The notes below the pieces were generated by a model. The model searched no databases and had not been told where the DNA came from. It was given only the letters and a program-made list of their open reading frames with translations. DNA of 64,000 nucleotides. Origin: Urbifossiella limnaea (lineage in GTDB: Bacteria > Planctomycetota > Planctomycetia > Gemmatales > Gemmataceae). Positions within the stretch are counted from its first letter, which is position 1. Every line of letters begins with the position of its first letter. The translations under genes were made by a program, and so were the position numbers. The stretch covers positions 496,001-560,000 of the forward strand of contig NZ_CP036273.1 in assembly GCF_007747215.1 (NCBI RefSeq). Reading direction: 5' to 3'. Below, in pieces: positions 1-8,136 of this stretch.

Positions 1-1
1 C

Positions 2-949
2 GGCGAGAAGATGCTCCAGGCCTACGACGGCCTCATGGACGTGTACTGGGACAGCAAGCGGTACGCCGACCTGGACGAGCTGTGCGAGCGGTTCCTGGAG
101 CTGAAGGGGCCGAAGGAGGTCGAGGACGCGCAGGGGCCGGTGATCGAGAAGATGATCCAGGCCAAGGCCATGCGCGGCAACACCGACGAGGCGCTGCGGA
201 TCGCCGAGAGCATGATCCAGGCGACCGACGGCGGCTGGTACTTCACCCAGACGAAGGGCTGGGTGCTCCGCAACGCCGGCCGCTACCCCGCCGCCATCGA
301 GACGTACGAGGACGCGATCGCCAAGCTCGACACGTCCCGCGGCCTGAGCAAGGACATCAAGGCGCGCATGAAGGACAACATGCGCTACACCCTCAGCGGC
401 CTGCACGTCGACAACAAGGACATCGACAAGGCGGCGAAGGAGCTGGAAGGGCTCATCAAGCGGCACCCGGACAGCCCCACGTACAAGAACGACCTCGGCT
501 TCATCTGGGCCGACCACGACCTGAAGCTCGACGAGGCCGAGAAGCTCATCAAGGAGGCGCTCGACCTCGACAAGAAGCGCCAGGAGAAGGCCGTGGCCGA
601 CGGCAAGCTCGACAAGGTGCAGGAGACGAGCGCGTACCTGGACAGCATGGGCTGGGTGCTGTTCAAGAAGAAGGACTACAAGGGGGCGCTGCCGTACCTG
701 AAGAAGGCCGCGGCCGACGAGGACGACGGCGACCACCTGGAAATCTGGGACCACCTGGCCGACTGCCAGCTGGCGCTGGGCGACAAGGCGGGCGCGATCG
801 CGTCGTGGCAGCGCGGGCTGACGTTCGACGACGTGTCGCGGCGGGACGAGGCGCGGCGGCGGCGGGTGATCGCCAAGCTGAAGGAGCAGGGCGCCGAGCC
901 GCCGCCGATGCCGAAGCGCGAGACGCCGCCGCGGCGGAAGGTGGATTAA
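2..949 (+). CDS. TPR-repeat protein, 5' end outside window
   Basis: The frame is open from the first bases of the window and ends at the TAA at 947-949, so the N-terminus lies upstream and 315 residues are visible. Helix-turn-helix TPR units can be read, for example GWVLRNAGRYPAAIETY near residue 80 and LDSMGWVLFKKKDYKGAL near residue 215, followed by a final unit LADCQLALGDKAGAIASW. The tail is basic and proline-rich (PPPMPKRETPPRRKVD). TPR arrays act as protein-protein docking scaffolds; no catalytic domain is visible in this part. The LDSMGW unit resembles the LDS-GW units seen in many secreted bacterial TPR proteins. A perfect palindrome follows 8 bases after the stop. Function unknown. 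Confidence 0.85.
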   Translation, partial: GEKMLQAYDGLMDVYWDSKRYADLDELCERFLELKGPKEVEDAQGPVIEKMIQAKAMRGNTDEALRIAESMIQATDGGWYFTQTKGWVLRNAGRYPAAIETYEDAIAKLDTSRGLSKDIKARMKDNMRYTLSGLHVDNKDIDKAAKELEGLIKRHPDSPTYKNDLGFIWADHDLKLDEAEKLIKEALDLDKKRQEKAVADGKLDKVQETSAYLDSMGWVLFKKKDYKGALPYLKKAAADEDDGDHLEIWDHLADCQLALGDKAGAIASWQRGLTFDDVSRRDEARRRRVIAKLKEQGAEPPPMPKRETPPRRKVD

Positions 950-957
950 CCAGGGTT

Positions 958-991
958 GCCGCTTGCGGCGTAGCGCTACGCCGCAAGCGGC
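958..991. repeat. 17-bp perfect inverted repeat, REP-like (family A)
   Basis: Arms 958-974 and 975-991 are exact reverse complements with no spacer (GCCGCTTGCGGCGTAGC). The same core GCCGCTTGCGGCGTA recurs in inverted pairs at 26694-26737 and 55981-56024. It lies between a stop codon and the next start, so it could also fold in the mRNA as a terminator or stabiliser, but no T tract follows. Confidence 0.85.
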
Positions 992-999
992 GAACCAAC

Positions 1000-1548
1000 A
1001 TGCCCCTCCTCTGGCTCCACGACGGCACTACGCCCGCCGCCGACCTCGACGTGATCGCCCCGCCGCCGTCCGAGCGGTGGTGGTCGCTCGCGTCCGAACC
1101 GGACCTCCTGGCGCTCGCCGACGCCGGCCGCCGCTGGGCCGTCGCCGGCGTCGGCATGGGCGGACAGGCCGCGGTCCGCCTCGCGCTGCGGCACCCCGAC
1201 CGCTTCCCCGTCGCCGCCGCCGTCGACGCCGCCTTCGACTTCCACGACCTGCACGGCCGCGGCACCGCGCTCGACGACCTGTTCCCGACCCGCGAGCGTG
1301 CCCGGCAGGCCACGGCGGTGCTGCACGTGGACGCGTGCCGGTGGCCGCCGCACCTGTGGTTCGCCGCCGACCCCGCCGGCCCGTGGCACCGCGGCGCCGA
1401 CCGCCTCCACGAGAAGCTCACCGCGTACGGCGTGCCGCACACCGCCGACCTGGACACCTCCGGCCCCGGGTACGCGGCGAAGAAGCTGCCGGAACTGCTG
1501 GCGTTCGTGGCGGCCGGCCTGGCCCGCGAGGCGCGGCGGCTGGCGTGA
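1000..1548 (+). CDS. Alpha/beta-hydrolase-like protein lacking the nucleophile serine
   Basis: 182 residues from the ATG at 1000, the first start after the palindrome. Residues near 50-70 (GVGMGGQAAVRLALRHPDRF) match the nucleophile-elbow helix of esterase-D/PF00756-type hydrolases, where the usual form is G-x-S-M-G-G followed by ALRHPDRF. Here the serine position is glycine, so ordinary ester hydrolysis by this site is unlikely. The protein is also short for the family (usually 250-350 residues), with only a brief N-terminal strand region before the elbow. It sits 51 bases after the TPR gene, and a strong promoter for the next gene follows it, so it probably belongs with the upstream transcript. 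It may be a non-catalytic homologue or a decayed enzyme. Confidence 0.65.
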   Translation: MPLLWLHDGTTPAADLDVIAPPPSERWWSLASEPDLLALADAGRRWAVAGVGMGGQAAVRLALRHPDRFPVAAAVDAAFDFHDLHGRGTALDDLFPTRERARQATAVLHVDACRWPPHLWFAADPAGPWHRGADRLHEKLTAYGVPHTADLDTSGPGYAAKKLPELLAFVAAGLAREARRLA

Positions 1549-1555
1549 CCGCCGT

Positions 1556-1584
1556 TTGACCCGCCGACGGCGCGTGCTTATACT
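1556..1584 (+). promoter_or_regulatory. Sigma-70-type promoter for the 1613 gene
   Basis: TTGACC at 1556-1561 and TATACT at 1579-1584 are separated by exactly 17 bp. This is the closest match to the housekeeping consensus seen in the window. The expected transcription start is near 1591, about 20 bases before the ATG at 1613. Confidence 0.75.
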
Positions 1585-1612
1585 CCCTCACTTCCCGCCG
1601 GCCGGATGCCCC

Positions 1613-4210
1613 ATGTCGCGCAAGCTCCTCGCCGTCGTCGCCATCGTCGCCGCCGGCGCCGCCGCGTGGTACGTCCTCCGCCCGCCGCAGTCGCCCCCGC
1701 CGCCCGCCGCCAGGCTGCCGCTCAACCCCGGCGACCGCGTCGCAGTCGTCGGCAACGGGTTCGCCGAGGGGATGCTGTACCACGGCCACTTCGAGACGCG
1801 GCTGCACGCCCGCCACCCGGAGCACCGCCTCGTCGTCCGCAACCTCGGGTACGCCGGCGACGAGGTGACCACGCCGCCGACCCGCGCCGTCGGCCACCTC
1901 GACCACGGCACCACCCGCCTCGAAGACGTCAAGCCGGACGTGGTGATCGCCTGCTACGGCATGAACGAGTCGTTCGCCGGCGCGGACGGGCTGGCCGCGT
2001 TCGAGGACGCGCTGAACGAGTTCGCCGGCCGCGTCATCACCACGCCGTTCAACGGCCGCGCCCCGCCGAAGCTCGTGCTCGTGTCGCCGATCGCCCACGA
2101 GAACACCGGCCGACCCGGCTTCCCCGACGGGGCGGCGCACACCGAGGTGCTGAAGCAGTACGCCGAGGCCGTGGGGCGCGTCGCGGCGAAGTCCGGCTCC
2201 GTGTTCGTGGACCTGTTCGAGCCGTCGCGCCGGCTGATGGCCGAACACAAACTCACGACCGACGGCATCCGCCCGACCGACGCCGGCGACAAGCTCCTCG
2301 CCGCGGCGCTCGACGAGGCACTGTTCGGCCCGCACCCGACCGGCGGCGCCGAGTACGAAGCGCTGCGGACCGCGGTCAACGACAAGAGCCTGCACGTCTG
2401 GTACGACACGCGGCCGGCGCAGGGGAACTTCATCTACGGCAGCCACAAGACGGGCGTGAACCAGCCGGTCTTCAAGGCCGAGTTCGCCAAGCTCCGCAAG
2501 ATGATCGAGCTGCGCGACGCCCGCGTCTGGGACATCGCCGCCGGCAAGCCGGTGCCGCCGCAGATCGACGACTCGCCGTCGGGGACGCTGCCGCCGGTGG
2601 AGTCGAAGTTCGGGCCGGCGCGGGTGCCGACGACGGCCGAGACGCTGAAGGCGTTCACGACGGCGCCGGGCTTCGAGGTCACGCTGTTCGCGTCCGAGGA
2701 GCAGTTCCCCGAGCTGAAGAAGCCGGTGGCGATGACGTTCGACGCCCGCGGCCGGCTGTGGGTGAACACGTGGCCGTCGTACCCGCTGCACCGGCCCGGC
2801 GACGCGCCGCCCGACGACAAGGTGCTGATCCTCGACGACCCGCAGGGCACCGGCAAGGCCGCGACCGCCAGCGTGTTCGCCCGCGGGCTGTACCTGCCGA
2901 CCGGCCTCGCCGTCGGCGACGGCGGCGCCTACGTCGGCTGCCCGCCGGACGTGTGGTTCCTCCGCGAAGGCGGCGGCCGCGAACGCGTCCTGCCGGGCTT
3001 CGGCAACGCCGACACGCACCGCGCCCTCACCACGTTCCGCTGGGGGCCGGGCGGCGAACTGTACTTCGACGAGGGCGTCTACAACTACTCGCAGGTCGAG
3101 ACGCCGTACGGCGTGCGGCGCAGCTTCAACGGCGCGGTGTGGCGGTACGACGCGCGGGCCGGCCGGCTCGACGCCCACGTGGCGTACAAGTTCGGCAACC
3201 CGTGGGGGCACGCCTTCGACCGCTGGGGGCAGGAGTTCGTGGCCGACGCCGCCGACGGCTCCACGTACTTCGCCACGCCGTTCAGCGGCCAGACCGACTA
3301 CCCGCGCCAGCACCCGCCGCTGAAGACGATGCACGAGAAGCAGTGGCGGCCGACGGCCGGCTGCGTGGTGGCGTCGGGCCGGCACTTCCCCGACGACTGG
3401 CGCGGCGACCTGCTCGTGAACAACACGATGGGCGTGAAGGGCGTGCTGCGGTTCCGCCTGTCCGACGCCGGCTCCGGGTTCGTGGCCACGCCGGCCGACC
3501 CGCTGCTCGTGTCCGCCGACCCGGCGTTCTGCCCGGTAGATATTGCCTTCGGGCCGGACGGGGCGCTGTACGTGTGCGACTGGTCGGACGCGGTGACGAA
3601 CTACATCGCCGTGCCGCTCCGCGACCCGTCCCGCGATCACACCCACGGCCGCATCTGGCGCGTGGCCGCGAAGGGCCGCCCGCCGGCGCCGCGGCCGACG
3701 ATCGACGGCGCGCCGGTGGCGGCGTTGTTCGATCTGCTGAAGGCGCCCGAGGACGCGACCCGCGACCTGGCCCGGCGCGAGCTTCGGTTGCGAGACGCGA
3801 AGGAGGTGAGCGCCGCGGCCGACCGCTGGGCGGCGGCGCTGAACACCGCCGACCCGGACTTCGCGCACCACCAGTTGGAGGCGCTGTGGGCGTGCCAGCA
3901 TGCCGACGCGGTGAACGAGCCGCTGCTGCGGGCGGTGCTGAAGTCGGCGGAACCGCGGTCGCGGGCGGCGGCCACGCGGGTGCTGTGCGCGTGGCGCGAC
4001 CGACTGCCCGACGCGCTGGGGCTACTGGGGCCGGCGGCGCGCGACGACCACCCGCGGGTGCGGCTGGAGGCGGTGCGGGCGCTGAGCTTCTTCCGCACCC
4101 GGGTGGCCCGCGACCTGGCGGCCGCGGTGGCGGTGCCGCCGGGGGACGACTACCTGCGCTACGCAGTAGACGAGACGCTGGCGACACTCGACGAGCGGTT
4201 GCGACGGTAG
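1613..4210 (+). CDS. SGNH-like / PVC beta-propeller / HEAT fusion protein
   Basis: 865 residues. An N-terminal hydrophobic anchor (about 4-22) is followed by an SGNH/GDSL-like fold (about 38-245), a PVC-type membrane-bound dehydrogenase propeller (about 340-700, beginning around APGFEVTLFAS with MTFDARGRLWVNTW) and alpha-helical HEAT-like repeats to the end. The SGNH blocks are degenerate: GNGF replaces GDS in block I, GMNES replaces GxND in block III, and DGIRPTDAG lacks the block V histidine. Related planctomycete proteins usually end in a CxxCH cytochrome domain; none is present here and the protein stops within the HEAT region. It is probably exported and anchored to the membrane, with a sugar or polymer-binding role more likely than hydrolysis. 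The start is supported by the promoter at 1556-1584. Confidence 0.8.
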   Translation: MSRKLLAVVAIVAAGAAAWYVLRPPQSPPPPAARLPLNPGDRVAVVGNGFAEGMLYHGHFETRLHARHPEHRLVVRNLGYAGDEVTTPPTRAVGHLDHGTTRLEDVKPDVVIACYGMNESFAGADGLAAFEDALNEFAGRVITTPFNGRAPPKLVLVSPIAHENTGRPGFPDGAAHTEVLKQYAEAVGRVAAKSGSVFVDLFEPSRRLMAEHKLTTDGIRPTDAGDKLLAAALDEALFGPHPTGGAEYEALRTAVNDKSLHVWYDTRPAQGNFIYGSHKTGVNQPVFKAEFAKLRKMIELRDARVWDIAAGKPVPPQIDDSPSGTLPPVESKFGPARVPTTAETLKAFTTAPGFEVTLFASEEQFPELKKPVAMTFDARGRLWVNTWPSYPLHRPGDAPPDDKVLILDDPQGTGKAATASVFARGLYLPTGLAVGDGGAYVGCPPDVWFLREGGGRERVLPGFGNADTHRALTTFRWGPGGELYFDEGVYNYSQVETPYGVRRSFNGAVWRYDARAGRLDAHVAYKFGNPWGHAFDRWGQEFVADAADGSTYFATPFSGQTDYPRQHPPLKTMHEKQWRPTAGCVVASGRHFPDDWRGDLLVNNTMGVKGVLRFRLSDAGSGFVATPADPLLVSADPAFCPVDIAFGPDGALYVCDWSDAVTNYIAVPLRDPSRDHTHGRIWRVAAKGRPPAPRPTIDGAPVAALFDLLKAPEDATRDLARRELRLRDAKEVSAAADRWAAALNTADPDFAHHQLEALWACQHADAVNEPLLRAVLKSAEPRSRAAATRVLCAWRDRLPDALGLLGPAARDDHPRVRLEAVRALSFFRTRVARDLAAAVAVPPGDDYLRYAVDETLATLDERLRR

Positions 4211-4504
4211 TTGGGGGGGGCCGGCTACCCTCGGGGCGGATCACGCCGGCCGGCTTCCCCCGCGGCCGGCGGCCTGAAATGCCCCACCCCGGCGGGCGTG
4301 ATTCGGGTGCCACGAACCCGACGGATCAACGCAACTATCGGCGCGGATGATTCGTCGGGTATTTCGGGCGTAAATCGGCGCCGGCTGTGAATTTCCGGTT
4401 GTCGCGCCGCGAATTGACGATTAAAGTAGGTGGTTGTGAAGTAGTCCTATCTGTCCCCAGTCTGAGTTTCGCTGCAGTCCTCGTTCTTTCTCCCGAGGTA
4501 TCGA

Positions 4505-5542
4505 ATGTCTCCCCTCCCCCGTCGGTCGCGTGGCTTCACGCTGATCGAATTGCTGGTCGTGATCGCGATCATCGCGATCCTGATCGGCCTGCTGTTGCCG
4601 GCCGTGCAGAAGGTGCGTGAGGCCGCCGCCCGCGCCAAGTGCATGAACAACCTGAAGCAGATCGCCCTGGCGGCCCACAGCTACCAGGACACGAACAACG
4701 GCCTGCCGTGCGCCGTCATCATGAGCCAGTACTCGGACGCCCCGGGCTCCACGAACATCGGGCCGAACTGGGCCATCCTCATCCTCCCGTACGTCGAGCA
4801 GGCGCCGCTGTACAACAGCGTCACGACCAGCATCCAGCTGTGGCTCAACCCCACGACCGTCACCGCCGACCAGGGGTGGACCAACGTCCGCGGGGCCAAC
4901 ATCAACTACTACCAGTGCCCGTCCGACGTCAGCGCCGGCACCCCGTACACCGGCAACTTCGGCGGCGTTCCCACCGGCACGGTGCCCTGGGCGCGTGGCA
5001 ACTACGCGGCCAACTGCGGCCCGCACTACACCTACAGCAGCCGGCTCAACGGCGGCAGCAGCACCGGCGGCCCGTACGGCCTCCCCGGCCAGGGGCCGTT
5101 CTCGGTGTGGACCACCCCGTCGCGTAAGCAGGGCATGGGCATCCAGCAGATCCCGGACGGCAGCTCGAACACCGTCATGTTCAGCGAGGTCATGTCGTCG
5201 GCGCAGTCCAACGACCCCCGCGCCGTGTGGGCCTGGGGCCTCGCCGGCTCCAGCACGATCGTCGCCCACGCCGACGGCGACTGCCAGCTCCCGAACGACA
5301 AGGCCGGCACCACCAGCGGCTGCTCCGACGACATCAACGGCGCCCCGGACCTGCCCCAGCAGGGCCTGAGCAACTGGACCAGCTGCAACAGCAACCAGGC
5401 CACGGCCCGCAGCCGGCACACCGGCGGCGTGAACGTGTTCTTCGGCGACGGCAGCGGCCGGTTCGTCCGCAACGCCATCCAGCAGCGGACGTGGTGGATC
5501 ATGAACGCCGCCAACGACGGCCAGACCGCCACGGACAACTAA
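4505..5542 (+). CDS. DUF1559 family prepilin-like protein
   Basis: 345 residues. A type IV prepilin-like leader begins the protein: RG at residues 9-10, then FTLIE with the +5 glutamate at residue 15, a 20-residue hydrophobic helix, and the family signature around [15 protein letters not shown]. The C-terminus carries the H-x-G-G-VN-FGDGS motif ([18 protein letters not shown]) typical of the DUF1559/SBP_bac_10 family. This family is greatly expanded in planctomycetes. The proteins are thought to be processed like pseudopilins and exposed at the surface, but their role is unsettled. A single gene with two strong hairpins directly behind it. The ATG at 4505 follows CGAGGTATCGA, a usable ribosome site. 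Confidence 0.93.
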   Translation: MSPLPRRSRGFTLIELLVVIAIIAILIGLLLPAVQKVREAAARAKCMNNLKQIALAAHSYQDTNNGLPCAVIMSQYSDAPGSTNIGPNWAILILPYVEQAPLYNSVTTSIQLWLNPTTVTADQGWTNVRGANINYYQCPSDVSAGTPYTGNFGGVPTGTVPWARGNYAANCGPHYTYSSRLNGGSSTGGPYGLPGQGPFSVWTTPSRKQGMGIQQIPDGSSNTVMFSEVMSSAQSNDPRAVWAWGLAGSSTIVAHADGDCQLPNDKAGTTSGCSDDINGAPDLPQQGLSNWTSCNSNQATARSRHTGGVNVFFGDGSGRFVRNAIQQRTWWIMNAANDGQTATDN

Positions 5543-5553
5543 GCCACCCCCGA

Positions 5554-5619
5554 CGCCGCCGGCTGGTGCCGGCGGCGCCCCTCGCGGCCGGTCCGGGAGC
5601 CCGCTCCCGGACCGGCCGC
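5554..5619 (+). terminator. Tandem hairpins after the DUF1559 gene
   Basis: Two perfect stem-loops in a row: 5554-5563 with 5568-5577 (10 bp, loop TGGT) and 5584-5599 with 5604-5619 (16 bp, loop CCCG). No T tract follows, so this is an intrinsic terminator only in a loose sense; Rho-assisted termination or 3'-end stabilisation is equally possible. Confidence 0.6.
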
Positions 5620-5756
5620 GGCCGTTTCCGGGCGTCCCGTCTCGGACGCCCCGCCCGAACCGCGTTCCCCGGCCCCGCGTAGAATGCGCTGAAGAATCCG
5701 GCGGCTGACGCCCCCGGCTCGCCCCCCGTCCCGTCCGCCCGACCCGCGACCCCTCC

Positions 5757-7634
5757 ATGCGCGCGCGCTCCAAGTACCTCGTCCCGGCCGCCCTCGTCCT
5801 CGCCGTCGGCGGCGGCGTGGCCGCCTACCTCGCCTTCGGCCGCGGCGTCTGGGAGGCCCGCGACCTCCGCCCGCACGTGCGGTCGAACCCGCCGGTCCCC
5901 GTCGTCTTCACCTCGCGCTCCGACGCGAGTTCGTTCCAGGCCGCCGCCCCCGAGGGGGAAGGGTTCACGTACCCCGGCACCATCCCGTGGGCCGCCCGCG
6001 AAGGCCGCCTCCGCCGGCTCGACCCCGACGGCCGCGTCTTCGAACTCACCTGGGGGCGCACCCTGGACGACGGCGGCACCCTCGTCGACGTGATGAGCCC
6101 GTCGATCACCCCGGACGGCGAGCGCGTCGTGTTCGCCGGCCGCCGCGCCGCCCCGGACCCCGGCCGGTGGCGCATCTACGAGGTCCACCTCGACGGCACG
6201 GGCTTGCGGCAGCTCACCGGCAACCCCGGCGACCCCGGCTGCGTGAACGTGCCGCCGATGCGGTTCGCGGCCGACGGCTCCACCCTGCCCGACGCCGAGC
6301 GGAAGGCGCTCGACTACGACGACGTGGACCCGGTGGACGTCGGCAACGGCCTGGTGTTCGCGTCGAGCCGGCTGCCGGACCTCGGCCGCGACCACGCCCG
6401 CCGGGCCACGCAGCTGTGGATCTGGTCGGCCGGCGAGCCGAAGCCGCTGACGCTCACCGCCAACCGCAACAACGACCGCTGGCCGTACCTCACCCTCGCC
6501 GAGAACCTGCTGGTCTTCAGCCTGTGGAGCCGCAACCGCGAGGCGGTGACCGAGGACGCCTCGGACGTCCGCCCGGTGGGCACGCCCGGCACCTACGCCA
6601 CCAGCGCCACCGACCAGTGGATGGGGGCGCGGGTGAACCTCGCCGCCACGCAGTTCGGGTTCGTGGTGAAGATCGCCGAGGCGGTGTGGCGGCCGCGGCC
6701 GCTGTTCAACGGGCGGGTGGCGTTCATGACGCCGCACCCGGCGGGGAACGGCCGGCTCCGGCTGGCGCAGGCCGACTGGGGCTACCTCCGCGTCGCCCCC
6801 AGTTCGCTGTCCGCCGCCGGCCCCATGCCGACCCAGGTCGGCGGCACCCTGCTGTACGCCCCGGACCGCGACGCCGACGACCGCGAGCTCACCGTCGGCT
6901 GCCCGAGCCCGTGCCCGAACGGCACGGTGCTGTGCTCGGCGGCGCCGGTCGGGGCCGCGGCCGGCGGGTACGGGCTGTACCTGTTCCCGCAGGAGTGGTC
7001 CACCTGGCAGAAGCCGCAGTTCCTGTTCGACGACCCGGAGCTGGCCGACGCCGAGCCGGTGGCCGTGTACGCCCGGCCGGTGCCGGTCGGCAAGCGGGTG
7101 TTCGCGTCGGTCAAGGACTACAAGCAGCCGGACTTCGTGAACCTGTTCAGCGGCAAGAAGTACGAGGGGGCGTACGGGCTGTTCGAGAACTCGATGATCA
7201 ACGTGCCGTCGGTCGACGACTTCCTCGGGCAGAAGACCGACGCCGGGCAGGGGCCGGTGATCCCGGCGCCGACGAACATCAAGTCGGTGGTGTTCTTCGC
7301 CGCCCACCGCGACCGGTTCGACGACCCGGTGAAGCCGCGCGTCCCCGGCGAGTGGGAGCGGCTCATGTCCGAGCCGCTGACTGACAAGGGCGGGCTGCGG
7401 GCGTGGGTGCCGGCGATGGGCACGAGCGCGGGCGTGCTGGCCGGGCTGGACGCCGACGGCAAGGTGGCCCGGTGGGAGTCGAAGGCGAAGGACAAGGCCG
7501 GCCGGTCGGCGACGTTCTTCGCCCTGGCCGGCGACCACTACAGCGGCGTCCGGGCCGACGGGTACCACTTCTGCCTCGGCTGCCACACCGGCCACACGTT
7601 CATCCCGGCGGACGTGACCGAACGGGTTCGATAG
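5757..7634 (+). CDS. PD40/TolB-like beta-propeller protein with C-terminal CxxCH haem motif
   Basis: 625 residues. An N-terminal membrane anchor (about 7-28) precedes a domain with propeller-type strands such as SPSITPDGERVVFAG and IYEVHLDGTGLRQLTG, the PD40/WD40-like signature. The last 25 residues hold FCLGCHTGH, with C606, C609 and H610 forming one c-type haem site. This layout, a propeller followed by a terminal haem motif, resembles the hydrazine synthase alpha-subunit-like proteins found widely in non-anammox planctomycetes. No hydrazine synthase beta/gamma partner is present, so hydrazine chemistry should not be inferred. The protein is probably exported by Sec and loaded with haem outside the cytoplasm. 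A TAGAAT -10-like element at 5680-5685 lies upstream. It is followed at 57 bases by a small lipoprotein gene. Confidence 0.75.
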   Translation: MRARSKYLVPAALVLAVGGGVAAYLAFGRGVWEARDLRPHVRSNPPVPVVFTSRSDASSFQAAAPEGEGFTYPGTIPWAAREGRLRRLDPDGRVFELTWGRTLDDGGTLVDVMSPSITPDGERVVFAGRRAAPDPGRWRIYEVHLDGTGLRQLTGNPGDPGCVNVPPMRFAADGSTLPDAERKALDYDDVDPVDVGNGLVFASSRLPDLGRDHARRATQLWIWSAGEPKPLTLTANRNNDRWPYLTLAENLLVFSLWSRNREAVTEDASDVRPVGTPGTYATSATDQWMGARVNLAATQFGFVVKIAEAVWRPRPLFNGRVAFMTPHPAGNGRLRLAQADWGYLRVAPSSLSAAGPMPTQVGGTLLYAPDRDADDRELTVGCPSPCPNGTVLCSAAPVGAAAGGYGLYLFPQEWSTWQKPQFLFDDPELADAEPVAVYARPVPVGKRVFASVKDYKQPDFVNLFSGKKYEGAYGLFENSMINVPSVDDFLGQKTDAGQGPVIPAPTNIKSVVFFAAHRDRFDDPVKPRVPGEWERLMSEPLTDKGGLRAWVPAMGTSAGVLAGLDADGKVARWESKAKDKAGRSATFFALAGDHYSGVRADGYHFCLGCHTGHTFIPADVTERVR

Positions 7635-7690
7635 TCTAACCCCCACCCGGCCGCCGGCCGGCGGGCCCAAAATCTCCGACGGAGCGACCC

Positions 7691-8089
7691 ATGCGGCGAA
7701 CGACGACTCTGGCCCTGGCGTGCGCGGCGGCCCTCGCGGTAACGGGGTGCGGCGGCGGCGGGGTGAAGGTGGACGGCAAGGTGGTCAGCGGCGGCAGCCC
7801 GTACTCCCTGGGCGAGGGCGAGGGGATCAACATCAACCTCACGCCCGAGGCCGGCGGCACGGCCGTCGGCGGGCAGGTGGAGAAGGACGGGTCGTTCAAG
7901 ATCACCGGGCTGGAGGGCGGCGGCGTGGCGCCCGGCAAGTACAAGGTGTCGGTCACGCACTACCCGCCGGCCGGGGGGGGCAAAGCCGCCAAGGGGCCGC
8001 CGATGCCGGTGACCAAGAACCTGGGCGAGACGTGGGACGTGTCCTCGTCCAACCACACGTTCACCCTCGACATGGCGAAGCTGAAGTAG
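7691..8089 (+). CDS. Small lipoprotein with carboxypeptidase-regulatory-like fold
   Basis: 132 residues. The signal peptide ends in a lipobox LAVTGC with C20 as the lipidated cysteine, followed by a glycine tract. The rest shows the pattern of planctomycete transthyretin-like lipoproteins: VKVDGKVVSGG, then GQVEKDGSFKITGL, then GKYKVSVTHYPP. These have the carboxypeptidase-regulatory (Ig-like) fold and are very abundant in the phylum; substrates are unknown. It has its own ribosome site (GACGGAGCGACCC before ATG) and may share a transcript with the propeller gene 57 bases upstream. It is convergent with the UnbU-like gene. Confidence 0.85.
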   Translation: MRRTTTLALACAAALAVTGCGGGGVKVDGKVVSGGSPYSLGEGEGININLTPEAGGTAVGGQVEKDGSFKITGLEGGGVAPGKYKVSVTHYPPAGGGKAAKGPPMPVTKNLGETWDVSSSNHTFTLDMAKLK

Positions 8090-8108
8090 CCGGCGGCGTG
8101 TCGGCTCG

Positions 8109-8136
8109 GCGGCCGCGGGCGTCAGCCCGCGGCCGC
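8109..8136. terminator. Bidirectional hairpin between convergent genes (family B core)
   Basis: Arms 8109-8120 and 8125-8136 are perfect complements with loop GTCA. The loop contains the TGA stop of the minus-strand gene, so the hairpin overlaps the end of that gene and lies 20 bases after the plus-strand stop. The core GGGCGTCAGCCC recurs at 47309-47324. Confidence 0.65.

Noticed and set aside
1418-3901. 827-residue open frame on the minus strand opposite the SGNH/PVC gene
   Set aside because: Composition is almost only Arg, Val, Ala, Gly and His, the usual shadow of a high-GC gene; the plus-strand frame has clear domains.
4387-4620. Short frame upstream of the DUF1559 gene as a separate leader gene
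   Set aside because: It overlaps the DUF1559 start by more than 100 bases in another frame and has no ribosome site.
5757-7634. Hydrazine synthase subunit
   Set aside because: Only a fold-level resemblance and one haem site; partner subunits and anammox genes are not in the window.
5499-7670. 723-residue minus-strand frame opposite the propeller gene
   Set aside because: Shadow frame without domains; it also crosses the hairpins at 5554-5619 and the neighbouring gene boundary.
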